Positions 1 through 9,537 of a DNA stretch of 64,000 nucleotides are shown here, piece by piece. A program made the position numbers and the translations under genes. The stretch comes from Pseudomonas chlororaphis (lineage in GTDB: Bacteria; Pseudomonadota; Gammaproteobacteria; Pseudomonadales; Pseudomonadaceae): assembly GCF_003731765.1 (NCBI RefSeq), contig NZ_MOAL01000004.1, forward strand, positions 2,542,001 through 2,606,000, given 5' to 3'. The first letter of the stretch is position 1; every line of letters begins with the position of its first letter. The notes under the pieces were generated by a model that made no database searches, was not told the origin of the DNA, and saw nothing but the letters and a program-made list of their open reading frames with translations.

Positions 1-1528
1 CAACTTTCTGCCATTGCCCGCCGGACAGTTCCTGACCACCCAGCCAGCGCCCCAACGGCGTGGCGTAGCCCTTGCTCAAGCGCTCGATGAACTCAGCGGC
101 AACACCCTGAGTGGCAGCACGGCGCCAGCGCGCCTGATCGTCAAACGCCTCGACGTCACCGACGCCCAGGTTTTCGCCCACGCTCATCTGATAGCGGATG
201 TAATCCTGAAAAATCACCCCGATGCGCTGGTGCAGGGTCTGTTCGTCCCACGCTTGCAGGTCGCTGCCGTCTAGCAGGATGCGACCCTCGTCCGGGGTGT
301 ACAGGCGGGTCAGCAATTTGATCAAGCTGGTCTTGCCCGAACCGTTTTCCCCCACCAGCGCCAGGCTTTGCCCCGGCGCCAGGTGCAGGTTGATGTTGCT
401 CAGCGCCGGCGATTCGGCACCGGGATAGGTGAACCCCACCTGCTCGCAACGCAGCCCATCACCCGGGCGTGCCCCTTGAGTCAGTGTTCCGCGCCGCGCC
501 GTGACCGGGACTTCCAGGTATTCATAAAGGTCCGAAAGGAACAAACCGTCGTCGTACAGGCCGGCGATGGCGCTGAGGCTGGCGGTGATTGCGCTCTGGC
601 CCTGCTTGAACAGCACGATGTACATGGTCATCTGGCCCAGGGTCGTCTGCCCGCGCACTGTGTCCAGCACCACCCAGGCATAGGCCAGGTAAAACGCCGC
701 GGTGCCCAGCAGCCCCAACGCAAAACCCCAACTGTCACGGCGCACCGTCAACTGGCGGTCTTCCGTGTAAAGACGTCGAGCGTTGTCCCGGTAGCGCTTG
801 AGCAGCAACGGGGCCAGCCCGAACAGCTTGACCTCCTTGGCATGCGCCTCGTGGGACAGCAGGGATTCCAGGTAATTCTGCTGGCGGGTCTCCGGGGCGC
901 GCCGGTGAAACAGGCGAAAGGCATTGCCCGAAAAATGCGTCTCGGCGAAGAACACCGGCAAGGCGCCGACCACCAGGATCAACAGGGCCCATGGAGAAAA
1001 GTGCACCAGCAGCACCGCAAAGCTGATCAGCGAAATCAGGTTCTGCACCAGGCCCAAGCCCTTTGTCACCAGGCTCAAGGGCCGGGTAGAAGCCCCCTGA
1101 CGCACCCGCACAAGCTTGTCGTGGAATTGCGCATCCTCAAATTGCAGCAGTGAGAGGGTCTGGGCCTTTTCCAGGATCATCAGGTTGACCTTCACCCCCA
1201 ACTGCACCCGCAGCAACGACTGCTGCATCGACAATGCCCGCTGGGCGGCCGCCAGTAACGCCAGCACGCCGGCTTCGGCCAGCACGTACTGCATGACCGG
1301 CCACACCGGCGCCTGACTGCCGGCGGCGTGAATCTGCATGGCATGGACCACACCATCCACGATGCGCTGGCCGATCCAGGCGGCCAACGCCGGCAGCAGG
1401 CCAGCGATCAGCGTCGCCAGCACCAGCCCTAGGAACAGGGGCCGCGAGGTCTCCCACACCAACCCCAGCGCCCTGCCAGCCTGGACGGAAAAAGCACGCA
1501 ATCGTTTGAACAGCGCCATGAATGCCAT
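1..1528 (-). CDS. ABC exporter, fused membrane and ATP-binding domains (partial)
   Basis: Reading leftward from ATG 1528, one open frame runs off the window edge, giving about 509 residues of an exporter half-transporter. The N-terminal two thirds is a hydrophobic type IV exporter membrane domain starting MAFMALFKRLRAFSVQ. The nucleotide-binding domain follows, with Walker A GENGSGKTS and, just before the edge, the signature LSGGQWQK. Walker B and the C-terminus lie outside the window. AGGAG sits 3 nt before the first ATG and 12 nt before a second in-frame ATG (1519), so either start is possible. It lies downstream of the repressor gene and may share its transcript. The exported substrate cannot be read from the sequence; MsbA-like or peptide exporters are the nearest general families. 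Confidence 0.85.
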   Translation of the reverse strand, partial: MAFMALFKRLRAFSVQAGRALGLVWETSRPLFLGLVLATLIAGLLPALAAWIGQRIVDGVVHAMQIHAAGSQAPVWPVMQYVLAEAGVLALLAAAQRALSMQQSLLRVQLGVKVNLMILEKAQTLSLLQFEDAQFHDKLVRVRQGASTRPLSLVTKGLGLVQNLISLISFAVLLVHFSPWALLILVVGALPVFFAETHFSGNAFRLFHRRAPETRQQNYLESLLSHEAHAKEVKLFGLAPLLLKRYRDNARRLYTEDRQLTVRRDSWGFALGLLGTAAFYLAYAWVVLDTVRGQTTLGQMTMYIVLFKQGQSAITASLSAIAGLYDDGLFLSDLYEYLEVPVTARRGTLTQGARPGDGLRCEQVGFTYPGAESPALSNINLHLAPGQSLALVGENGSGKTSLIKLLTRLYTPDEGRILLDGSDLQAWDEQTLHQRIGVIFQDYIRYQMSVGENLGVGDVEAFDDQARWRRAATQGVAAEFIERLSKGYATPLGRWLGGQELSGGQWQKV

Positions 1529-1672
1529 GGACTCCTGGTTGGGTAAGATCGGCCTGGGTAGCCGCTGGTAAACGCCGCGCGCAAGTCACGGCTGCACGGA
1601 TTGCCCCGCCAGCACCTTCCCGAGCCACACCTGGATAGCCAGGCGCGGGCGCGTCAGTCTGACGAGGCGAAC

Positions 1673-2371
1673 CTACAGCAGCGCGCCTCTCCAGACGACC
1701 CTTCCGACTATTTCCAGCGCCTCCCGAGGCACTTCAAACTCGCGGTGCGTGGGGTTGTCGCACAGCGCCCGGACCCGGCCACCGGGTTCCAATTGCAGGC
1801 GCCGCACCAATAAGCTGCTGGCATCCTGAATGACGTAAATCTTGTCGTCCTGAATGTCCTTGGTGGTGACATCGATCAGCACCAAGTCTTCATCACGAAT
1901 CGTCGGCGACATGCTGTCACCGCGGATATGCATGGCGGCCAGGGCCTTGCTGTCGAGCCCATGGCTGCCGAGCCAATAGCGGCAAAACGCCTGAGAGGTG
2001 AGGTTCTTCTTGCGCCCGGGAATCACCTCATCATTCGGCGACTCCAGCGCCCCGAGAAACGGCAGCATGGTCAATGAACCCGGGCGCGCCGCCTCGTTGC
2101 TCTTTTCCATAGGGCCTTCCCCGGTCGCCAGCCAGTTCAGGTTGACACCCGCCGCCAGGGCCAGGCTGACCAGCACTTTGCGCGACGGATCGCCGCCGCC
2201 CAGGTAGCGGCTGAGCCCACTGTTGGAGATACCGGCCTTCTTCGCCAGGGCGCTGGCATTGCCGGCCAGCCCGCAGATTTTCTTCAAGCGATCGACAAAC
2301 TCGTCAACCGGTATTTGCGTGACGGGCAAATCACTCTTTTCGGGAACAAACTCACTCTTTAGCGAAACCAT
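1673..2371 (-). CDS. XRE-family repressor with S24 (LexA/CI-like) C-terminal domain
   Basis: A 232-residue two-domain repressor. Residues about 22-85 form an XRE helix-turn-helix (ALAKKAGISNSGLSRYL), followed by a linker and an S24 peptidase fold from about residue 100. The catalytic serine motif is present (GDSMSP, Ser153). At the position of the LexA catalytic lysine (VKRL) this protein has Arg190 (LLVRRL), and no Ala-Gly cleavage site is evident in the linker. Self-cleavage may therefore be lost, which would make this a ligand- or partner-controlled repressor rather than an SOS-cleaved one. It is divergent from the TonB receptor gene at 2594, and the 222-bp gap could hold operators for both directions; I could not define one. 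The target genes are inferred from position only. Confidence 0.85.
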   Translation of the reverse strand: MVSLKSEFVPEKSDLPVTQIPVDEFVDRLKKICGLAGNASALAKKAGISNSGLSRYLGGGDPSRKVLVSLALAAGVNLNWLATGEGPMEKSNEAARPGSLTMLPFLGALESPNDEVIPGRKKNLTSQAFCRYWLGSHGLDSKALAAMHIRGDSMSPTIRDEDLVLIDVTTKDIQDDKIYVIQDASSLLVRRLQLEPGGRVRALCDNPTHREFEVPREALEIVGRVVWRGALL

Positions 2372-2593
2372 TTATCAAATGTTCTCCATCGCGAATATTG
2401 ATAGATCCAAAGGTTATTTCCATTGGAAAAGAAATTCAATAAAGCTATTTAAACGTTAAAAAACGCAGTCGATGTGCAGGATCCTAGAGGATCAACCTGC
2501 AAGAGCCAAGGAAAGGCTGATAAATATTTCGCTATCGCGTACCTGTCGGCAGATCGCACTCAAACCACGCAGTACAGCGATCGAGCCAACATT

Positions 2594-4996
2594 ATGAGAA
2601 AAGAGCCGTTCTACACCTTCGCCTTGGGTGCACTCCCCCTGTTGGGTCTCACCGAGCTGGCCTTTGCCGTCCAGCCCGGCAGCGAGACCGCCACCACCGC
2701 TCTGGACACCGTCGTGGTCACCGGCACCCGGACCACAGGCACCCGGGCCAGCGAATCACTGCAACCCATCGACATCATCACCAGCGAACAGCTGAGCAGC
2801 CAGGGCACCGCCGACCTCGCGGGGGCGCTGAACAAGTTGCTGCCCTCGATCAGCGTGCCGCGCCCCCACAACACCGTAGGCAGTGAAGCCGTGCGCCCCC
2901 TGGTGATGCGCGGTCTGGCCCCGGATCAAGTGCTGGTCCTGGTGAACGGCAAGCGCCGCAACAATGGCGCATTCCTCAACACCGGCGGTGCCCTCGGGCG
3001 CGGCACCAACCCCACGGACCTGGGCGCCATTCCGGTGTCGGCCATCGAACGGGTCGAAGTGCTTCGCGATGGCGCATCGGCCCGCTACGGCTCGGATGCG
3101 ATTGCCGGGGTGATCAACATCATCCTCAAGAATCAACGCGAAGGCGGCGCGATCAACGCCACTTACGGGCGCTATGACGAGGGCGACGGTACTCGCCGCG
3201 AGCTCCAGGGCTACGCCGGCCTGGCGCTGGGCGAGCACGGCGCCTTGACAGTATCGGCCGAGGGCCAGAACAACGAGGCCACCAACCGCGCCGGCCCCGA
3301 TACATCGCCCGCAGCACGTAACGATGGCCTGTATGGCCAGACCACCTACAAAGTCGGCGCTCCCGCCCTGGAAAGCGCCAAGCTGGGGTTCAACGCCCAG
3401 TTGCCCATCAACGACAACGTCGAGCTCTACAGCTTCGGCACCTTCAGCCGCCGCGACGCGCAAAGCTATTACAGCCGCCAGGGCAAGACCGCCACCGTGG
3501 TCAACCTCTACCCGGACGGCTTCCTGCCCCGCTACGACCCGGTGATCGAAGACCAGGCCCTAGTGTTTGGCGGACGGGGCGCCCTGACCAGCGACTGGCA
3601 GTACGACGCCTCCCTGGATTGGGGCCGCAACACCTACAAGCCTTACATCAAGAGCATGAACACGGCGCTGTACAACGCCACGGGCAGCTCGCCGACGCAC
3701 TTCTACAACGGCACCTACGAAACCCGCCAGAGCGTGGGCAACCTCAATCTGTCCCGGGCCTTCGAGATCGGCCTGGCGTCGCCACTGTCCTTTGCCTTCG
3801 GCTTCGAGTACCAGGCCCAGGACCTGGAAATAAAGTCCGGCGACGACGCCTCCTGGTTCGGCTCCGGGGCCCTGGCCATGCCGGGCATTTCACCGCGCAG
3901 TGCCGGCGACTGGAGCCGCCACAGCCTGGCCAGCTACGTCGACCTGGAACTCAAACCGGTGGACAAGCTCAGCCTGTCAGTGGCGGCGCGCCACGAAAAC
4001 TACAGCGACTTTGGCAACTCGCTGTCGGGCTCGCTGGCGGCGCGCTACGACTTCACCCCGCGCATCGCCTTGCGCGGCTCGATATCCAACGGCTTTCGCG
4101 CCCCCAGCCTGACCCAGCAGCACTATTCCAGCATCCAGACCCAGGGCCAGGACCTGGGCAACGGTGTGGTGACCGTGCAATCGGGGACCTTCGCCGTGGA
4201 CTCCAACATCGCCCGCCTGCTCGGCGCCGAAGACCTGAAGGCCGAGAAGTCGGTGAGCCAGACCCTCGGCCTGATCCTGCGCCCCACCGACAACCTGAGC
4301 CTGACCCTGGATGCCTACCGGATCAGCGTGGCGGACCGCATCAACCTGTCGTCGAGCCTGCCGGTGACGTCAGCGGCAGCCCGTCAATACCTGCTGGATA
4401 ACGGGGTCACCGACAGCAACTACCAAAGCGTGCGCTACATGACCAATGCGGCGGACACCCGCACCATCGGCGCCGACCTGGCGGCCGAATACCGCTACCG
4501 GCTGGGCAACGGCGACCGCTTCAAGAGCACCCTGGGTTACTCCTACAACCGCACCAAAGTCACCGACCTGGCGCCCAGCCCGAGCGTCCTCCAGCAACTG
4601 GGGATTCCGGTGACCCTGGTGGAGCGCCGCGAAGTGGGCCAACTGACGGACACCAACCCGCGGCACAAGCTGATCATCGGTGGCGACTACTCGTTCACCG
4701 CACAGGGCCTGGACCTGCATGCCGCCCTCAATCGCTACGGCGCATTCTGGATCTACAGCAACACCCGCCAAGACCTGGACCAGAAGTTCGATGCCAAGTG
4801 GACCCTGGACCTTTCCGCGTCCTACTCCTGGGCCGATCACTGGCGGCTGAGCCTGGGCGCCGACAACCTGTTCGACGTTCGCCCCGACCGCACCCGCGCC
4901 GAGAACAACACCGGCGGCTCGTTCCAATACACCAGCTACTCACCGCTGGCCGCGGATGGCGCCTTCTATTACGCCAACCTGAACTACTCCTGGTAA
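2594..4996 (+). CDS. TonB-dependent outer membrane receptor
   Basis: About 800 residues. The start at 2594 gives a signal peptide (MRKEPFYTFALGALPLLG...AFA); the longer open frame from 2474 does not look like coding sequence. A TonB-box-like stretch LDTVVVTGTR is followed by a plug domain (PLVMRGLAPDQVLVLVNGKR, VEVLRDGASARYGSDAIAGV). A 22-strand-type barrel follows and ends NLNYSW, with the terminal aromatic expected of an outer-membrane protein. Receptors of this class import scarce large or complexed solutes using TonB energy. Only 10 bp separate it from the ABC permease gene, so it probably supplies substrate to the downstream importer. An iron-chelate substrate is the default guess for the family, but the neighbours point to an organosulfur or peptide-like compound. 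Confidence 0.9.
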   Translation: MRKEPFYTFALGALPLLGLTELAFAVQPGSETATTALDTVVVTGTRTTGTRASESLQPIDIITSEQLSSQGTADLAGALNKLLPSISVPRPHNTVGSEAVRPLVMRGLAPDQVLVLVNGKRRNNGAFLNTGGALGRGTNPTDLGAIPVSAIERVEVLRDGASARYGSDAIAGVINIILKNQREGGAINATYGRYDEGDGTRRELQGYAGLALGEHGALTVSAEGQNNEATNRAGPDTSPAARNDGLYGQTTYKVGAPALESAKLGFNAQLPINDNVELYSFGTFSRRDAQSYYSRQGKTATVVNLYPDGFLPRYDPVIEDQALVFGGRGALTSDWQYDASLDWGRNTYKPYIKSMNTALYNATGSSPTHFYNGTYETRQSVGNLNLSRAFEIGLASPLSFAFGFEYQAQDLEIKSGDDASWFGSGALAMPGISPRSAGDWSRHSLASYVDLELKPVDKLSLSVAARHENYSDFGNSLSGSLAARYDFTPRIALRGSISNGFRAPSLTQQHYSSIQTQGQDLGNGVVTVQSGTFAVDSNIARLLGAEDLKAEKSVSQTLGLILRPTDNLSLTLDAYRISVADRINLSSSLPVTSAAARQYLLDNGVTDSNYQSVRYMTNAADTRTIGADLAAEYRYRLGNGDRFKSTLGYSYNRTKVTDLAPSPSVLQQLGIPVTLVERREVGQLTDTNPRHKLIIGGDYSFTAQGLDLHAALNRYGAFWIYSNTRQDLDQKFDAKWTLDLSASYSWADHWRLSLGADNLFDVRPDRTRAENNTGGSFQYTSYSPLAADGAFYYANLNYSW

Positions 4997-5006
4997 GGCG
5001 CCGACT

Positions 5007-5744
5007 ATGGACTCGTTGCAACAGGCCATGACCGGCCTCGGGATCAACCTGACAATTGTCTGGGACCCGATCGATCGCCAACGCTTCTTGCTCGGGCTGG
5101 GGCTGACCCTGGCCTTGAGCCTGCTGAGCGTGCTGCTGGCGGTGACGATCGGGGTCATCGGAGCCTGGCTCAAAGGATCCCGCTGGCTGTTTGCGCGGCA
5201 ACTGACCGGGCTGTACATCGAGGTCATGCGCAACACGCCCCTGCTGATCCAGCTGTTCTTTTTCTACTTCGGTCTGGGCGCCTTGTTGTCGTTCGAGTTG
5301 AACCAGGACAGCGGCCATAGCCGCCTGCTGAGCAACTTTCTGTGGGCGGTGCTGGTGCTCGGCCTGCACGGCGGCGCCTATCAGATCGAAGCCATTCGCG
5401 GCAGCCTCGATGCGGTGCCGCGATCCACCCGCGAAGCCGCGCAATCCCTGGGCCTGGCCCCGGCGCAGATCTTTCGCAAGGTGGTACTGCCTCTGGCCCT
5501 GCGCAACAGCTTGCCGGCCCTGGGCAACGGCCTGGCGCAATCGGTGAAATCAACGTCGGTGGCCTACGCCATCGCCGTGCCGGAGCTGACCTACGCCGCC
5601 AACCGGATCTGGAGTGACAACTACAACGTGCCGGAAATGATGGCGGTGCTGTTCCTGACCTATTTCCTTCTACTGGGGCTGGTGTCCATGGGCATGCGCG
5701 CCCTGGAGCGGCGCCTGACATTACCGGGGTACCACGGCGTATGA
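5007..5744 (+). CDS. Amino-acid-type ABC transporter permease (first)
   Basis: 245 residues with five or so membrane segments. The cytoplasmic EAA loop is clear (EAAQSLGLAPAQIFRKVVLP). It belongs to the polar amino-acid (HisM/GlnP/cystine) permease family, where two permeases form a heterodimeric channel in the inner membrane. The start follows the receptor stop by 10 bp, and the gene overlaps the second permease by four bases (ATGA), indicating translational coupling. The family usually imports amino acids; here the surrounding monooxygenase and DszB-like genes suggest a sulfur-containing amino acid or related zwitterion. Confidence 0.9.
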   Translation: MDSLQQAMTGLGINLTIVWDPIDRQRFLLGLGLTLALSLLSVLLAVTIGVIGAWLKGSRWLFARQLTGLYIEVMRNTPLLIQLFFFYFGLGALLSFELNQDSGHSRLLSNFLWAVLVLGLHGGAYQIEAIRGSLDAVPRSTREAAQSLGLAPAQIFRKVVLPLALRNSLPALGNGLAQSVKSTSVAYAIAVPELTYAANRIWSDNYNVPEMMAVLFLTYFLLLGLVSMGMRALERRLTLPGYHGV

Positions 5745-6541
5745 ACAGTCACACCTTGAACGTTCAAGCCAGGGCTGCCTGGCACCGAGGCCTGCTGTCG
5801 CCCATGGGGGTACTGGCTCTGGCGGTACTGGCCGGCGCCGCTTACTGGTTGCTGGCCAATCGCGACGCCGTGGCGCTGTTGCTCGGCTGGCTGCCGGCGC
5901 TGTTCGACGGCTTCCGTGTGAACATCGGCATCGGCCTGGTCTCGGTGCTATTCGCCACCCTGCTCGGGGCGCTGCTGGGGGCGATGCAAGTCTCGCCACG
6001 TGCGGCCCTGGCACGGCCGGCCCGGGCCTTCACCCTGTTCTTTCGCAATGCACCGTGGCTGGTGGTGATCTTTTTCATGATGTACCTGATCCCGTTCGAG
6101 GTCCGCCTGTTCGGTGAATACCGTCAGGTGCCGGATTGGATCAAGGTCGCCCTGGGCTTGTCGCTGACCGCCTCGGGGTATGCCGCCGAAGTGGTGCGCG
6201 GCGGCATCCAGTCGATCCCCCTGGCGCAATGGGAAGCCGCTGCGACCTTGGGCCTGGATCGCCGCCAGGTGCTGCGCAAAGTGATTCTGCCCCAGGCCCT
6301 GCGCAGCATGTTGCCGGCCTGGATGAACCTGTATTGCACGGTGACCATGGCCACCGCCCTGGCCAGCCTGCTGGGCATCGAAGACCTGATGACCACCATG
6401 CAATTGCGCCTGGCCGCCGAGTCGCGACCCGAGCTGCTATTGCCCGGCTACCTGTTCGTGTTCCTGGTGTTCTTCTTCTACATCTACCCGATTTCCCGCT
6501 ACTCAAAAGCCCTGGAACGTAAATGGAGCCTGCATGACTGA
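5741..6541 (+). CDS. Amino-acid-type ABC transporter permease (second)
   Basis: 266 residues and homologous to the preceding permease. It has an N-terminal membrane segment (VLALAVLAGAAYWLLAN), several further helices and an EAA loop (EAATLGLDRRQVLRKVILPQ). It is the partner subunit of the inner-membrane channel. It overlaps the previous gene by ATGA and the ATPase gene by eight bases. It is slightly longer than its partner because of an extended N-terminus, as is common in GltJ/GlnP-type pairs. Confidence 0.9.
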   Translation: MNSHTLNVQARAAWHRGLLSPMGVLALAVLAGAAYWLLANRDAVALLLGWLPALFDGFRVNIGIGLVSVLFATLLGALLGAMQVSPRAALARPARAFTLFFRNAPWLVVIFFMMYLIPFEVRLFGEYRQVPDWIKVALGLSLTASGYAAEVVRGGIQSIPLAQWEAAATLGLDRRQVLRKVILPQALRSMLPAWMNLYCTVTMATALASLLGIEDLMTTMQLRLAAESRPELLLPGYLFVFLVFFFYIYPISRYSKALERKWSLHD

Positions 6542-7286
6542 GCCAACCGTCCCGTCGCGCCCGCAGATCATCGTTCGCGATGCACACAAGTCCTACCAGG
6601 CCACCCGGGTCCTGAACGGCTTCTCCCTGGAAGTGGCCGCCGGCGAAATCGTCTGCCTGATCGGCCCCTCCGGTTCCGGAAAGTCGACCCTGCTGCGCAC
6701 CCTCAACGGGCTGGCGCCAATCGATGCCGGTGAAATCGAAGTCTGCGGCATCCGCGTCGATGACCCGCAGGTCGACTTGCTGGCGTTGCGCCGACGCATC
6801 GGCCTGATCTTCCAGAGTTACAACCTGTTCCCGCACCTGAGCGTGCTGGACAACATCACCCTGGCCCCCACCAGCGTGCTCAAGGAGCCCTTGGAGCACG
6901 CCCGCATCCACGCTCGCGAGCTGCTGCGTAAAGTGCGCCTGGAAGACAAGGCACTGGCCTTCCCCGGCCAGCTCTCGGGCGGCCAGCAGCAGCGAGTGGC
7001 GATCGCCCGCAGCCTGGCGATGCGTCCCGACGTGATGATGTTTGATGAAGTGACCGCCGCCCTTGACCCGGAAACCGTGAAAGAGGTGCTCAACACCATC
7101 AAGGACGTGGCGGCCAGTGGCGTGACCTGCCTGATCGTGACCCACGAGATGCAGTTCGCCCGAGACATCGCCGACCGCATCTATTTCACCGACCAGGGAC
7201 GCATCGTCGAGCAAGGCCCCCCCGGGCAACTGTTCGGTGCCCCACAAGATCCGCGCACCCAGCGCTTTCTCGAAAACTGCCTGTGA
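6534..7286 (+). CDS. ABC transporter ATP-binding protein, amino-acid type
   Basis: 250 residues, the normal length for HisP/GlnQ-type ATPases. Walker A is GPSGSGKST, the Q-loop region FQSYNLFPHL, the signature LSGGQQQR and Walker B VMMFDEVTAALDPE, followed by the H-loop (IVTHEM). It energises import through the two upstream permeases. The gene starts inside the end of the second permease gene, and the downstream monooxygenase starts only 8 bp after its stop, so all belong to one transcript. Confidence 0.93.
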   Translation: MTEPTVPSRPQIIVRDAHKSYQATRVLNGFSLEVAAGEIVCLIGPSGSGKSTLLRTLNGLAPIDAGEIEVCGIRVDDPQVDLLALRRRIGLIFQSYNLFPHLSVLDNITLAPTSVLKEPLEHARIHARELLRKVRLEDKALAFPGQLSGGQQQRVAIARSLAMRPDVMMFDEVTAALDPETVKEVLNTIKDVAASGVTCLIVTHEMQFARDIADRIYFTDQGRIVEQGPPGQLFGAPQDPRTQRFLENCL

Positions 7287-7294
7287 GAATCCCC

Positions 7295-8644
7295 ATGACC
7301 GCACCCCGGCATATCAAGCTGTTCCTGTTTCCCGCCGCCGCTGGCGCGCATGTGGCCGGTTGGCGTCACCCCGAGGCGCGCAACAACCTGCTGGACTTCG
7401 AGGCCGATCGGCGCACCGCGCAGATTGCCGAGGCGGCGGGGTTTGACGCGCTGTTCTTCGCCGACCGGCTGTCCTTTCCCGTGCGCGGCAACGCCACCGC
7501 CGAGCGCTCCGCCGGCAGCGCAGTGCTGGAACCCCTGACCCTGCTCGCGGCACTGTCGACAGTGACCCGTCACATCGGCTTGGTGGCCACCAGCAGCACG
7601 TCCTACCACGAGCCGTTCCATGTGGCGCGGATCTTCGCCTCCCTGGACCACCTGAGCCATGGCCGCGCCGGTTGGAACCTGGTGACCTCGCTGACCGACG
7701 CCGAGGCCGCCAACTTCGGCCGCGAAGCGCATTTTGAACACAGCGCCCGCTACCGCCGTGCCGAGGAGTTTGTCGATGTGGTCAAGGGGTTGTGGGACAG
7801 CGTGGAGGACAGCGCCTTTATCCGCGACAAGCACAGCGGTCGCTTCCTTGACCTCGACCAAGTGCACGCCCTCAATCACCAGGGCGAGCACTTCAGGGTG
7901 CAGGGCCCGTTGAATGTGCCGCGCCCGCCCCAGGGCCACCCATTGCTGGTGCAGGCCGGCTCTTCGGAAGAAGGCCTGCGCCTGGCCGCGCGGGTGGCCG
8001 ACGTGGTGTTCACCACCCAGCAGGAACTGGCGCCGGCCCAGGACTTCTATCGTGCCTTGAAGGCCCGGGTGGTGGGTGCCGGGCGGGCCGCCGACCAGCA
8101 ATTGATCATGCCGGGCCTGTCGGCGGTGGTGGGCCGCACACGCAAGGAAGCCGAAGACAAACTGCAGGCCCTCAATGAACTGATCGACATCGATGTCGCT
8201 GTGGCGTTTCTCTCTGCGCTGTCGGGTGGCACCGACCTCTCCCGATACCCGCTGGATGGCCCTCTGCCCGACCTGGCCCTGACCAATGGCAATCGCAGCA
8301 AGCAGGCGTTGTTCCTGCGCCAGGCCCGGGAACACAACCTGAGCATTCGCCAATTGGCAATCCAGGTAGCCGGCTCCGGCGGTCATCGGGTGATTACCGG
8401 CACCGCCCAGGACGTCGCTGATGACCTGCAGCGCTGGTTCGAGTCCGGTGCCGCGGATGGCTTCAACTTCAAGCCGCTGTACCTGGACGATAACCTCCGG
8501 GAGTTTGCCGATCAGGTGCTGCCGATCCTGCGTGAGCGCGGGCTGTTCAAGCACGACTACGCCCCCGGCACCCTGCGTGAAAAGCTCGGCCTGCAGCGCC
8601 CGGCCAATCGCTTCCGGGCCGTCGCACCAGGCGGTGCGGCATGA
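7295..8644 (+). CDS. LLM-class FMN-dependent monooxygenase, DszA/NtaA/SnaA type
   Basis: About 449 residues, close to the 453 of Rhodococcus DszA. It has a TIM-barrel bacterial luciferase-like fold. Landmarks shared with DszA, NtaA and EmoA include GWRHPEARNNLLDFE near the N-terminus, SLDHLSHGRAGWNLVTSL, NFGREAHFEHSARYRRAEEF and the C-terminal GAADGFNF. These enzymes use FMNH2 and O2 to cleave C-S or C-N bonds of sulfones, sulfonates or amino-polycarboxylates. No flavin reductase gene lies nearby, so one would be supplied in trans. GTG 7283 would give a stop/start overlap, but ATG 7295 is preferred. The gene shares its stop with the start of the binding-protein gene (ATGA). Substrate unknown; an organosulfur compound is inferred from the DszB-like gene at 12232. 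Confidence 0.88.
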   Translation: MTAPRHIKLFLFPAAAGAHVAGWRHPEARNNLLDFEADRRTAQIAEAAGFDALFFADRLSFPVRGNATAERSAGSAVLEPLTLLAALSTVTRHIGLVATSSTSYHEPFHVARIFASLDHLSHGRAGWNLVTSLTDAEAANFGREAHFEHSARYRRAEEFVDVVKGLWDSVEDSAFIRDKHSGRFLDLDQVHALNHQGEHFRVQGPLNVPRPPQGHPLLVQAGSSEEGLRLAARVADVVFTTQQELAPAQDFYRALKARVVGAGRAADQQLIMPGLSAVVGRTRKEAEDKLQALNELIDIDVAVAFLSALSGGTDLSRYPLDGPLPDLALTNGNRSKQALFLRQAREHNLSIRQLAIQVAGSGGHRVITGTAQDVADDLQRWFESGAADGFNFKPLYLDDNLREFADQVLPILRERGLFKHDYAPGTLREKLGLQRPANRFRAVAPGGAA

Positions 8645-9534
8645 ACCGATCCCCGAATCGCCACGGTGCCGCGACGTTGGCCGGCGCCCTGCTCTCGGCC
8701 CTGCTGCTGTGGCCCTCAAGCCCGGTACACGCAGCCCAAGAGTTGGGCGATGGCCTGGCCTATATCCAGGAACGCGGACGGGTGGCGGTGTGCACCACCA
8801 TGGCCTTCCCGCTGTTCGCCTACTACGACGCCCAGGACAAACCCGCCGGCCTGGTCCATGACCTGATCGTCGATGCCCATCGGCGCCTGGAAGCGCGGCT
8901 GGAGCGCAAGCTGGAACTGAGCGTGGTGCGGGTAACCCCCACCAATCGCATCGAGTTCGTGCGCCAGGGCCGCTGCGATTTCATGATCTCGACCCTCTCC
9001 AACTCGCCGGAACGCAAAGCCCTGCTGGACTTTGCCGAACCAGGTTTCTACCGCTCGGGCACCACGCTCCTGGCCTTGAAAACCAGCCATGTCGAAAGCT
9101 GGGAGTCGTTGCGCGGCAAGCCGGTGTGCTCGTCGCCGACCAACTCCTGGCTCAAGACCGGCGAACGCCGCTATGGCATCGACTTTGTCACCTACTTCGG
9201 CGGCGAAGTGGATTCGCAAAAAGCCGTGGTCGACGGTCGCTGCGTGGGCCTGGTGGCGTACGACACCTACTTCGAGATCCTCCTGCGGCGGGACGGCCAG
9301 CAGGTCTGGAACAACTTCGAGATCAAGTTGCCCAGCCAAGACTACGCCTACTGGTCCATCACCCTGCGCAACCAGCGCCCGCAATTGCGCGCCTTCCTCG
9401 ATGAGGTGGTCGCGGACTGGCATCGCAGCGGCCTGATCATCGACCTGGAAAATCGCTACGGCATTCCTGCCAACGCCTGGGTCGCCCAGATGCACAGCCA
9501 ATACAGCACCCCAACCCCTGATGCGGAGCACTAA
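8641..9534 (+). CDS. Periplasmic solute-binding protein of the ABC importer
   Basis: 297 residues with a signal peptide (LAGALLSALLLWPSSPVHA, cleavage near residue 31), then a family-3 solute-binding domain. Typical signatures include VAVCTTMAFPLFAYYDAQDKP, GRCDFMISTLSNSPERKALLDF and the C-terminal amphipathic region DWHRSGLIIDLENRYGIP. It should deliver substrate from the periplasm to the permease pair at 5007-6541. Placing the binding protein after the monooxygenase rather than next to the permeases is unusual but keeps it in the same coupled run. The substrate cannot be deduced from sequence. Confidence 0.88.
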   Translation: MNRSPNRHGAATLAGALLSALLLWPSSPVHAAQELGDGLAYIQERGRVAVCTTMAFPLFAYYDAQDKPAGLVHDLIVDAHRRLEARLERKLELSVVRVTPTNRIEFVRQGRCDFMISTLSNSPERKALLDFAEPGFYRSGTTLLALKTSHVESWESLRGKPVCSSPTNSWLKTGERRYGIDFVTYFGGEVDSQKAVVDGRCVGLVAYDTYFEILLRRDGQQVWNNFEIKLPSQDYAYWSITLRNQRPQLRAFLDEVVADWHRSGLIIDLENRYGIPANAWVAQMHSQYSTPTPDAEH

Positions 9535-9537
9535 GAC

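Noticed and set aside
7021..7080. Walker B of the importer ATPase reads FDEVTAALDP instead of FDEPTSALDP
   Set aside because: The Asp-Glu pair is intact and this variant occurs in other amino-acid-type ATPases, so it is not a sign of inactivation.
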